From assembly GCA_030490835.1 (NCBI GenBank), contig CM059972.1, positions 95,129,313 through 95,193,312 on the forward strand: a stretch of 64,000 nucleotides of DNA. Direction: 5' to 3'. The translations under genes were made by a program, and so were the position numbers. This document shows, one piece after another, positions 21,818 through 31,972 of this stretch. This DNA is from Annona cherimola. Taxonomy: Eukaryota > Streptophyta > Magnoliopsida > Magnoliales > Annonaceae. The notes beneath the pieces were generated by a model. It did not search any database. It saw nothing but the letters and a program-made list of their open reading frames with translations, and was not told where the DNA came from. The first letter of the stretch is position 1; the number at the start of each line of letters is the position of its first letter.

Positions 21818-23807
21818 TTTTTTTTTTAAAAAAAAACAACCTGCTGCCTGGATTTTTGCCGCCGCCACCGAGATCGGTATTTGCTGCCTGGGATTTGTCG
21901 CCGCCGGATGCTGAAACTTGCTGCCCAATGCATTCTCGCCGCTGGATTGCTGCCGAATTCAGCGGCTAGACGGGCGACTGGACACCGGCGATTGGCTGGA
22001 CCGCTCAGCCTGTTGCTGCCATGCCGGAGGCAAAAGCTTTTGTTACAGGGAGATGCTGGGCTGCGATCTGCTGGATGCCGGTGAAGACAGCGCTGTCCGG
22101 CAGAGGCGGTGATGCGGCATCGTGACGGCCGGAGAAGGAGATGCTAACGTTGCCGGCGCAGGCTACTGAACGGTGGTGTTGCTGCGGCTGCCGGAACTGG
22201 GCGGCATCGTGTAGGCGTTGGTGGCGGTCTGCTCGCAGGTGCCGGGGAAGACTCTGCTGGCCGGCGAGCGGCGAGGGCAGCGTCTTCCTGCAGATCTGGA
22301 CGATGCCGGAGAGCTGCTGCGTCTTCTCATGGATGGCAGACGGTTTGCGGCTGAAGGCAGATAGGACGGGCAGCGACCGGCAACGTCTTCCGGCAGAGGC
22401 GAACGGCATGGCTGTGGCGGGCGGCTGCTGCCGGAGAGCTGGACAATGCCGGGGCTGGACGGCATTGCTGCGGCTACGACACCGGTGCTGGCGAAGTGGC
22501 ATCCGGCAGGGGCGATCCGGCGACAGCAACTGCGGCGGTGCGGCGGCAGCGGCTTGGCCGGTGGGTTGGGCGCAGGCAGCAGGGTAGCCGGACGGGGCTG
22601 TGGCGGCGGCGGCTAGGGGCAATGGGGATATGGTAGCTAGGGTTAGGGTTTTTTGTTTTTAAGGGAAGAGATGAACTTTTACAGAAAACCCCCTGGCTAG
22701 ATAAATTACATAAAACTCCTTCCAGAAATTTGCAAACCAATCCCTTGCTTGACATTTGCAAACCGGCCCTAGCATTTTTCGGTTTGGGCCAAATTTAAGC
22801 CCAGTCCAGCAGGCCCATAAGGGAATCCATTCTACCTGGGCGGGCCTGTGAAACAGGCCCATGTGGAAGCAGCCCAGTAAGCTAGGCCTACTCAAGCTTA
22901 GCCCACTTGTGTCTGGACAGGCTTGTTTTCAAGCCCAAACAGTCCCAGCCCATTCAGTGAAGCCCGTTTTCAGCCCACCCACAGTACAGCCCACCAGAAA
23001 AGGACACGTGGCAGCCCAATAAACGTCCAATTTAGAATGCACATATCTTATGATCCCTTTATCCGATTTGGACGATCCAATAATGGTTTTCTATATTTTT
23101 GGACATTCTGGATTGAATGGAAGGGTCAGATTAACCTAAATAGGTCCAGAAATATTATTTTTGTGAAATTAACATATATGCATACAAATGTTTGAATTAC
23201 AATTAATTCATGTGGTTAGTTTATGAATGTTTAGAAAGCAAATTATGTATAAATTCATATATTTATAATTTATTGCTTTCTATTAAGATTTTAAATTAAC
23301 CAATTGTCATGCAAAATTTTATTTCTGGATCTTTTGAAATTTAAATTTCAAATAATGGTATAAATATTCTTTATGAAGTCTGATATTTTAAAATAAATTA
23401 ATTGAAACAACATGCTGCCAAAGTAGCCTCTCTTGTGTAGATTAATTTATTTTTAAAATATTAAGATGATTGTGTGATGTAATTCATGCGAATTTTAATC
23501 GGCCCAAAGGAAGGTTAATTTTTGGCCGAATTATATTCACACATGTGGTAATAAATATGTGATAATTATTTGGTTTTCCATGTGAATAATAAGTCGGTCC
23601 AAAGAAAGGCTTATTATCTGACAGGATTTTATTATCAATATTTGATTACTACAACAAGAGTACCATTTACAAGTTAATATTTCTGTCCAAAGACTAGATA
23701 TTAATGTTGTGCTAGGTATCTTGTGATGGGTCTTGCTATTATTTGAATTTTAACTAAGGTTTTATGTATATATCTCATGTGAATATGTTGTTTTGTTCTA
23801 TTTTCAG
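21684..23807 (+). other. LTR-encoded first codons plus predicted intron to gag
   Basis: ATG-GAT-TCA-G (21684-21693) in the LTR is followed by a donor GTACGC, and a TTGTTCTATTTTCAG acceptor ends at 23807. Joining them gives codons M-D-S-V-N-T-S that run in frame through the next 15 codons into the gag frame at 23855. Gag proteins of this copia type commonly start with a short serine-rich lead before a MLNGTNFKQWKENV-type segment. The predicted intron is 2,114 bp and spans the LTR boundary. It is inferred from sequence only, without transcript evidence. Confidence 0.6.
21836..22630. other. GC- and CpG-rich block inside the predicted leader intron
   Basis: About 800 bp rich in CTGCCGG/GCCGGAG words with diverged short-period repetition, in sharp contrast to its AT-rich surroundings. 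Frames of 100-205 codons are open on both strands because AT-containing stop codons are rare here; none looks like a protein. The sequence after the 3' LTR has no counterpart. Between 22640 and 23700 the internal leader returns to AT-rich DNA with no gene. Confidence 0.6.
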
Positions 23808-26800
23808 TTAACACATCTGCTTCTACCATAACTGCCAACATAAATTCAATTCTCATGCTGAATGGAACCAATTTCAAGCAATGGAAAGAGAATGTGATGA
23901 TCGTTCTTGGTTGTATGGATCTCGACCTTGCGTTAAGGGTTAAACAACCCGCCTCTCTTAAGGTTGCAAGTTCCATTGAGGAAAAATGGGACTTTGAGAG
24001 GTGGGATCGTTCAAATCGCATGTGTCTTATGATCATACGCAAATCAATTTCAGATGCTTTCAGGGGTGGTGTATCTGACCAGGATATCACTGCAAAGAAT
24101 TTCCTTGAGGAAATTGAAAAACGCTTTGAAAAAAGCGATAAGACTGAAACAAGTACGACTTTGTCAAACTTGGTTTCGATGAAGTATAAGGGCAAAGGAA
24201 ACATAAGGGAGTACATCCTTGAGATGTCTAATCTTGCTTCGAAACTAAAGACACTTGGGTTACAGCTGTCTGATGATGTGCTGGTGCATTTAGTTTTGAT
24301 ATCTCTTCCTTCACAATTCAGCTAGTTTAAGATCAGCTATAACTGCCAGAAAGAGAAATGGACTCTTAATGAGCTCATTTCACATTGTGTGGAAGAAGAA
24401 GAAAGAATGAAGCGAGATAAGCCCGAAAGTGCACACTTGGCAAGTACTTTTAAGGAAAAGACTAAGAAAAGGAAAAAGGATAAGGAAGCTGCGGTAGGAG
24501 TGGCAAATAAGAAACAACAAAAGAAATCAACTAAGGAATCAGGCTGTTACTTCTGTTGCACTCCTGGACACCAAAAGAAGGATTGTACCAAATATCACGC
24601 TTGGCGTGTAAAGAAGGGTATGCTTCTCATTTTGGTTTGTTCTGAGGTTAATTTAGCTTCTGTACCTGGACATACTTGGTGGATAGATTCTGGTGCTACT
24701 ACTCACATAAGTATGTCTATGCAGGGTTGCCTGAGCTGCCGAAAGCCAAATGATGCTGAAAGATTCATCTACGTAGGCGATGGCAAATCAGTTGAAGTCG
24801 AGGCAATAGGCACATTTCGGTTATTATTAAAGACTGGTTATTATTTGGATTTAAAAGAAACATATATTGTACCGTCTTTCAGACGGAATTTGGTTTCTAT
24901 TTCTGTTTTGGACAAATTTGGTTATTCTTGTTCATTTGGAAATAGTCGGTTTCATCTTTCTTTAAATTCAAATATTGTGGGTACCGGTTCTTTATCCAGT
25001 TGTGATAACCTTTATTTGCTTGATACAGTTGTCTCGTTTATGGAATCCTTGCATGTGAATTCACATGGTACAAAACGAAAATTAACTGATGAGAATTCTG
25101 CTTCGCTCTGGCACAAACGTTTAGGACATATTTCTAAACAAAGAATTGAAAGACTTGTGTCAGATGGAATTCTCAGTCCTCTTGATTTATCAGATTTTCA
25201 AGTCTGTGTTAATTGTGTTAAGGGGAAACAGACAAACATAAGGAGATTCGGTGCCAATAGGTCTTTGGACGTCTTAGAACTAATACATACGGATATTTGT
25301 GGGCCATTCCCTACGGCTTCTTGGAATGGTCAACAGTATTTTATTACGTTCATAGACGATTTTTCTCGCTATGGCTACCTATATCTCATCCATGAGAAGT
25401 CTCAATCACTGGACGTGTTTAAAATTTTTAAGGCCGAAGTTGAAAATCAACTTGGCAAAAGAATTAAGGCCGTTAGATCTGATCGTGGTGGTGAATACTA
25501 TGGTAGATATGACGGATCAGGTGAACAACGTCCAGGGCCTTTTGCCAAATTCCTAGAAGAGTGTGGTATCGTCCCACAGTACACTATGCCAGGTAGTCCT
25601 ACGATGAATGGTGTAGCTGAAAGACGAAACAGAACTTTAAAGGACATGGTAAGGAGTATGATTAGTCGTACTACTTTACCAGACTCACTCTGGGGAGAGG
25701 CATTAAAGACTGCAGCTTATATCCTTAACAGAGTACCAACTAAGGCAGCCGCTAAAACCCCTTATGAATTATGGACGGGCAAAAAGCCTGTCATAAAGCA
25801 TTTATGCATTTGGGGTTGTCCAGCTGAGGCAAGGCCTTATGGGCCAAATGAAAAGAAACTGGACTCAAGAACTATTAGCAGCTATTTTGTTGGATATTCT
25901 GAACGGTCCCGGGGGTATAAATTTTATGTTCCCACATCCAGATCCTTTTTTGAAACGGAAAATGCCCAGTTCTTCGAGGATATTGAGCTTGGGGGGGAAG
26001 ATAAGGTTAGAGACTATGTCTTTGAAGAGGAAATGGTAACTTTTCCTTCGATTGTTGTTCCTGACTCAGTTCAAACAACAATACCGGAACCACAAGATAT
26101 TGTTAACAACCTCCCTGATCAAGGTCAACAGTATATTCCTACTGATCAAGCTCAACAACCTGAAGAACTAATGCCATTAAGGAGATCCACTAGAGAAAGG
26201 AGAAGTGCAATCTCTAATGATTATATTATCTTTCTCCAAGAACATCAGGATGACATTACAACGATGGAAAATGATCCTATCAACTTCCGTCAAGTAATGC
26301 AAAGTAAAAATTCTCAAAAGTGGATTAATGCCATGGATGAAGAGATTAAGTCCATGAAAGACAATGACGTTTGGAAACTTGTCCCACTGCCCGAAGGTGC
26401 AAAACCCATTGGTTGTAAATGGATATTTAAAACCAAAAGGGATTCAAAGGGTAATGTGGAAAGGTATAAGGCTTGTCTTGTCGCAAAGAGATTTACTCAA
26501 AAGGAAGGCATTGATTATAAAGAGACTTTCTCTCCAGTTTCATCGAAAGACTCTTTTAGAGTAATAATGGCTTTAGTGGCACATTTTGATCTTGAGCTAC
26601 ATCAGATGGATGTGAAGACTGCGTTTCTCAACGGTGACATTGATGAAACCATCTATATGGTACAACCAGAAAATTTTGTGTCTGGAGATGCAAAACAAAT
26701 GGTTTGTAAATTAAAGAAATCCATCTATGGGCTCAAGCAGGCTTCCCGTCGATGGTATTACAAATTTCATCAAGTTGTCATCTCATTCGGTTTCGAGATG

Positions 26801-27940
26801 AATATGGTTGATGATTGCGTATACCATAAGTTCTGTGGGAGTAAGCATATTTTTCTAGTATTATATGTCGATGACATATTGCTTGCCAGCAATGATATAG
26901 GTTTATTGCATGAAACTAAGAGATTTCTATCAACAAAATTTGAAATGAAAGATCTTGGTGAGGCAACTTTTGTATTAGGAATCCAGATACATCGAGATCG
27001 CTCTCGAGGTATTCTTGGATTATCACAAAAGGCCTATATTGAAAAAGTACTAGAAAGATTTTGCATGCAGAATTGTAAACCAGCAGATACCCCTGTTGCC
27101 AAGGGAGACAAATTCAGTCTCCAACAGTGCCCTCAAAATGATTTTGAATCCAAGGAGATGCAAAAGGTTCCTTATGCTTCAGCAGTGGGAAGTTTGATGT
27201 ATGCCCAAGTTTGCACACGTCCAGATATAGGATTCATTGTTGGCATGTTGGGTAGATATTTAAGTAATCCAGAAATGGATCACTGGAAAGCAGCCAAAAG
27301 AGTTTTTAGATATCTACAGAGAACAAAACACTACATGCTCACATACAGGAGGTCGGATAATAAAGAGATCATTGGATATTCAGACTCCGACCATGCAGGA
27401 TGCCAGGACAGTCTTAGATCCACTTCGGGCTATATTTATCTGCTTGCTGGAGGAGCAATCTCTTGGAGAAGTGCTAAGCAGACACTCGTTGCTCCTTCCA
27501 CAATGGCAGCTGAATTTATAGCATGTTTCGAGGCATCCAATTAGGCAATATGGCTGCGAAATTTTGTCACGGGGCTGCGAATTTTAAATGGAATTGAAAG
27601 ACCACTCAAGTTATATTGTGACAATAACTCAGCAGTCTTATATTCCAACAACAACAGGAGCTCGACGAAGTCAAAATTTATTGATCTCAAGTTCCTAGTT
27701 GTAAAGGAAAGAATTCAGGAAGGTCAAGTGTCTATAGAGCACATAGGAACAAACTCTATGATTGCGGATCCGCTGACTAAGGGATTGCCACCCAAGGTCT
27801 TTCATGAGCATACTGCTCACATGGGTGTTGTATCACTTGATGATACTCTGGTTTTGTGGGAGTTTGTATTTTTTTTTGTGCTTTTATTTGGCAGACACAC
27901 TTTTGTATATTACAGTTATGGATATTTTATGCAGAAATAA
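23808..27940 (+). pseudogene. Copia gag-pol polyprotein with two internal stops
   Basis: One frame runs from the predicted splice acceptor (first internal ATG 23855) to TAA at 27938-27940. In order it shows a gag domain (MLNGTNFKQWKENVMIVLG), a CCHC knuckle [14 protein letters not shown] at 24545, the protease motif [12 protein letters not shown], and a GAG-pre-integrase segment [10 protein letters not shown]. Integrase acidic residues lie in [16 protein letters not shown] and AERRNRTL. Reverse transcriptase follows with [12 protein letters not shown] near 26860, then RNase H with [14 protein letters not shown] and YCDNNSAV. TAG codons interrupt it at 24323-24325 and 27542-27544, each at a position where glutamine (CAG) is expected. 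No frameshift is seen. It would copy RNA to DNA and integrate it if intact; this copy could move only with help. Confidence 0.93.
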
Positions 27941-28260
27941 AATATTCAGAATTTTGATTTTTCAGTACTTTTGGTATTGGTTTGATCTCACCAAATAAGG
28001 TGGACCAGTTGGAAATAGGCATGTTAGATCACATTGCATGTAATTTCCATGCTACGCATCCATGCTTGATCTATGTCGTTTAGTTATGTTTGATATATGT
28101 GATCTTGGATGGGTCTAGTTACGATAAATGTAACAAAGGCCGCCTTGGTTCTATGTTGGCATAATTAATGGACGAGATTGTTCGGAAATGATTTTGGTAT
28201 GATAGCATAAGGTTTTGAGCTCATAAGGTCATATATATAATTATAAAATACATGTAGTCC

Positions 28261-28271
28261 AAGTGGGAGAT
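28261..28271 (+). promoter_or_regulatory. Polypurine tract before the 3' LTR
   Basis: AAGTGGGAGA(T) directly precedes the TGTTGG start of the 3' LTR, the usual place and form of the plus-strand primer in copia elements. Confidence 0.75.
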
Positions 28272-28757
28272 TGTTGGAATTTCTGGACATACATATATTA
28301 TTTATATATATGTGCTATCATAAATTAATGGTCCAAATAATAAAAATGATCTTATAAGGATTTAGGGACCTAAATCATTTAATAAAGCATGGATCTCCTA
28401 TGCGTAGAAACCATATAGCCTAGATTCCAATTTTTAGTTTTATGATGGACTAAATTGGAAATAGGAAACTAGGCTTCCTATAAAATGGGTTGTGGTCCCC
28501 GAGTTATGCACCGGTTAGGTTTCTTCTCTGCCATCCATCAGCAGGAAGGAAGAGGAGCTACACTCTCTAAAACCTGAGTGCACTAACTTGGAAGACTCTA
28601 AGCCAAAGATTATTAGCATCCATGGATTCAGGTACGCTTCCGTATATGGTTTTAATTTCTTGATAATTCTAGCATGAGATAGATGCTGCATTGATTTATG
28701 GATTTAATCAATGGTTGTTTTATGACACTGCTGCCAATCGGTTGTGCTGGAATTTCA
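28272..28757 (+). repeat. 3' LTR of the copia element
   Basis: It is nearly identical to the 5' LTR, with the same TATA box (about 28479), ATG (28622) and donor-like GTACGC. Substitutions noted against the 5' copy are at the GGATTTAGGG, CAATTTTTAG, CTCTCTAAAA, AGATGCTGC and GCATTGATT positions. After about 28757 the sequence no longer matches. Confidence 0.85.
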
Positions 28758-30811
28758 TGTTGGGACGGCGTTTGACATTGCAAAATGCTGCCGATTTTTT
28801 TGGTGCTGAACAAAGGCTGTGGGGGTTGGCAATTTAATCGATAATTGCTGAAATTAAAGACGTGGTTGAAAGCTGCAATAATTGATAGAGCTTGGTGTTG
28901 TTGGAATTTTGGACGAGCTAAGCAGGGGTTTGCGACCGAAAAGGGGCGGTGAAGGAGACAATCGGAGGTGGTGCATGATCTGGTTGTTTTGCTCTTGCTG
29001 GTGGGTTACGGTGGCAAGAGGCTTGGACTGGAGCTGCCTGCAATTAAATGGGTGTTTTGCTTCGAATGGGATTTTAGCATCTGCGACTAATGCGATTTTG
29101 TGGCCGACAATGAGCTGCCAGTTTTGGTTTGTTGAAAACAAAGGGGCTACTGTCGTTTTGGGCGTGAGAAGATGGAAGCTGCCAGTCGATGAAGAAGAAG
29201 GGCAGCCATGGCTGCTGCAATTTGGGGATGACGGAGCACCAATTTTGGTGCTCTGGCAGTGTATGAACGTCCAATATACCTGCAGTATATTTAAGCACGA
29301 ATTAAATAATCTTGGCCAAATAATTTCAATAATATCATATATCATCTTAATTTAATTTTTAGCTTCTTTTGAATTCACTTTATCATTTAGTTTGCTATAA
29401 TCTATTTTATTCTCCACATTTTAAGCAATAATTGTAGTCATATATGTATAATTTGCTCAATTAAACTATTTTATAAATTTGCCTAAATTATATTAATAGG
29501 ATAGTGCACATTTCAAAGTTAATCCTTTTAGCATGTGTAATTATTTTCATAAATTTATATTTTCAAAAATATTGCAAAATGACTTGTTTTACACCAAAAT
29601 TAAAGATTTTATGTAAAATATCATTTTCATGAAATTTCACATAAAAGTTGTATTTAATTATCATTTTCATACTTAGTGGTGTAAAATTTAATATGAAATT
29701 ATACTCGCATTTTGAGATTTATCAATCATGCTCTAGCAGACTTCCAAACCAGTATTAAAATCTCTTATGTGAAACATAAAAAATAAACTGTCATATGAAG
29801 ATTAATAGTAGTAACATGTATGCAAATTTTTTTAAAAATTATTGAAAAATATAAAAATAAAAAATCGTGGCAAAGATGCAGATATTTTAATTTGAATTGA
29901 TACGAATGCAAATAACTCTATTAAGAATATATTTTATAAAAAATGAAATTTTTAGGGGAAAACGCTTAAGTGGTATACCATCACCGCCGAAGATCTTAGT
30001 GTGCTGACTCATTTGGGGCTCATTTGAATGATTAAATAATAATTTAATCTACTCATTTTATTTAAAATTATTTTTTTTATCATATCATCGAAAATAATTT
30101 CAATTAAAGTCTCGGATGGGCCTTACTTATTTAAAATATATATAATGATGTATAAATTGTGAAAACACTTAGATTTATTCAAATATTCGAACGTTATACT
30201 ACTTTTTATTCGTTTATATATTAGTAATATTTTGGATGTTTAATTAAAAATTAAATTCAATACATAAGTTTAAAATTTTTTATAAAATGGGGACATGCGT
30301 ACATATGATTCGCATGAAACTTGGTACGTTAAAGAATAATTTAAAAGCATGCATCGAATTTTAATTTAATTATCAAAATAGCCCGAAAATAGGGGCGATA
30401 GGCTTAAATCTTTAGCGGTATTACACTACTAAAGTCTTTCTCATATTTCAAAATGTAGTTTAATTGATATAATTTAGGGCCGATAGTAAATTATAATTTT
30501 GCAATCTAATAGGATAAATAATTTATATCCAATTTACTATTATTGGTGCTGTTGTTACTATAATGAGAAGATAAAATAATTTTCATCTAAATGCAGCTGG
30601 GGAAGGTAAAATTTATGTGATTATGGTGGTAAACTTGGTCGGTAAAATTTCTATATAATCATCTTAATTTTTAGTAATTTCTTCGTAATTTTTTATATAA
30701 TTATTTTATTTATTTTAACTTTAATATTTTTTTATTTTTACTTGCACGTCAGTTTCTCAAGTTACGAACACTTATTCATCGACTACTTTTTTTGTTTTTC
30801 TAAATTTTATT
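28758..30811. other. Right flank of the copia element, no gene recognised
   Basis: To about 29290 the composition is genic (GCTGCC, GGTGGG words) with a 157-codon + frame at 28882-29355, but it shows no family signature. From 29300 to 30800 it is strongly AT-rich with no repeat family I could delimit. Confidence 0.3.
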
Positions 30812-31181
30812 GGAATAATTTCTCTTGTACCCGTAACAAATGCACATAATTCATTTTATACCAACGTCGTTAAAATCACCGTTATCTATCTATTGAAAAG
30901 ACGATTTTGTTCATTTAAAATTTGTTAATTGAGATAATTTGACCTTAACATAATTCAATTGATGGTAGTAAATCATTAATACAAGATATTAAATAACTTG
31001 AAAGTCATATTAAAGTTGATTTATTTTAATTAGAAAAAAATTTAAAAGGGTAAAATTGCCTTTTCAATGAGATAGATACCGGTGGTTTTAACGGCGTGGG
31101 TATAAGAAGAATTTAAGTTGAAATGTTATAGATATAAAAGAAATTATATACATTTGTTATGGGTATGAAAGAAATTATTCT
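30812..31181. mobile_element. Mutator-type foldback MITE, GGAATAATTTC termini
   Basis: A close relative of 4773-5233: starts GGAATAATTTCTCTTGTACC, ends GAAAGAAATTATTCT, with the ATCACCGTTATCTATC / GATAGATACCGGTGGT inverted pair inside. The flanks AATTTTATT at 30803-30811 and 31182-31190 are identical 9-mers. No ORF. Confidence 0.82.
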
Positions 31182-31197
31182 AATTTTATTAACTACC

Positions 31198-31491
31198 ACG
31201 TCAACAGCGGCACAGAATGGTTTTCCGCGGTTGGCGCGGGATCGAATCCCATTCGGGATTTCGGTCCCAAATAAATAGGTGTGGGAGCAGGTTGTCTCCC
31301 GGGTGGAAGAGGTGTAGGAGCATGTTGTCTTCCGAGTGGCTGTTGGAAGCTGTATCTTTCAAATTCTTTCGTGGAGCTGTCTCCAGATTTCTTTGGGATG
31401 TTATGTGTGTCCTCAGATTTGTAAGAATGTCTCAAGATCTTCAATATAATATGTGTTGAGATACATGTAATTATATACCAATCAAAATTTT
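31198..31491 (+). mobile_element. tRNA-derived SINE with 14-bp target duplication
   Basis: The 5' part contains GGATCGAATCC, a near-match to the RNA polymerase III B box GGTTCGANNCC, with an upstream GCGGCACAGAATGG segment in the place of an A box. The body ends in a T-rich tail. TTTTATTAACTACC is present on both sides (31184-31197 and 31492-31505). Length (294 bp), box spacing and duplication fit a plant SINE. It lies about 420 bp upstream of the RAE1 start codon. The frames across it are incidental. Confidence 0.7.
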
Positions 31492-31505
31492 TTTTATTAA
31501 CTACC

Positions 31506-31912
31506 TAACAGACCATTAGTCACTTGCATTAGCGCATCGCGTTGGCACGTTGTTTCGGAGGATTACATGCGGTGACGATCGCGCGGAATGCAAGTCGCAA
31601 CACACTTTGTGGAAGGACCTGCGCTTGCGCGTTCGGATTTCGGAATCCCTCCCGCGCAACGCAACCTGCCCGAATCCGTGAGCCCTAACTCGACCAGACT
31701 CGACTGCCTTGATGCTCGATACTCGAACTCGACGGCAGCAACCACCGCCTCTGCTTCTCTTTTTCCCGATTTTCTTACCACTGCCCGTGGCTGCGGCTGG
31801 CTTCTCATCCTATTCTTCTTCAAGACGGAATAAGAACTAAGCAGACAAGGTAGCTGGCGGCCTAGTTGCCTTGATGTTTTGGTAGTGGAGATAGATTGCG
31901 TGAGGAGAAAGC
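31506..31912 (+). promoter_or_regulatory. RAE1 promoter and 5' UTR region
   Basis: CpG-containing sequence (GCGATCGCGC-type words at about 31576, TCCCGCGCAACGC at 31650) between the SINE and the RAE1 ATG, followed by a CT-rich leader. I see no convincing TATA box. The 81-codon + frame at 31588-31833 is not continued by the RAE1 frame and may only be an upstream ORF. Confidence 0.5.
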
Positions 31913-31972
31913 ATGGCAAATCTCTCTGGTCTCTCCACAACTGCTAATCCAAACCCCAACAAATCATTCGAG
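31913..31972 (+). CDS. RAE1: RAE1 exon 1
   Basis: Twenty codons, MANLSGL...NKSFE. The ATG is chosen because the NPNKSFE segment aligns with the start of plant RAE1. Donor GAG|GTATAT. Confidence 0.93.

Larger units (their letters stand above)
21334..28757 (+). mobile_element. Ty1/copia LTR retrotransposon, nearly intact
   Basis: Direct terminal repeats start at 21334 and 28272 with TGTTGGAATTTCTGG and surround a single copia-order polyprotein (gag, protease, integrase, reverse transcriptase, RNase H). A purine-rich AAGTGGGAGA precedes the 3' LTR. By eye the LTRs differ at five positions in their first 456 bp, so insertion is recent. Both LTRs are preceded or followed by CTGCT-containing sequence, but a clean 5-bp target duplication cannot be assigned because the LTR 3' boundary is uncertain. 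No tRNA-Met-type primer site (TGGTATCAGAGC) was found after the 5' LTR. Two TAG stops inactivate the frame. Confidence 0.93.

Noticed and set aside
22005..22622. 205-codon minus ORF and overlapping + ORFs
   Set aside because: GC-rich sequence lacks stop codons by chance in several frames at once; no motif or splice support.
21329..28732. CTGCT as the copia target duplication with 456-bp LTRs
   Set aside because: The same CTGCTGCCAATCGG also follows the 5' LTR, so it cannot simply be host target sequence; left unresolved.
28882..29355. Opposing 157- and 163-codon ORFs after the copia element
   Set aside because: Overlapping on both strands, no recognisable domain, no splice structure.
31588..31833. 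81-codon + ORF upstream of RAE1
   Set aside because: Not joined in frame to RAE1 by any splice pair I could see and shows no domain; kept only as a possible upstream ORF.
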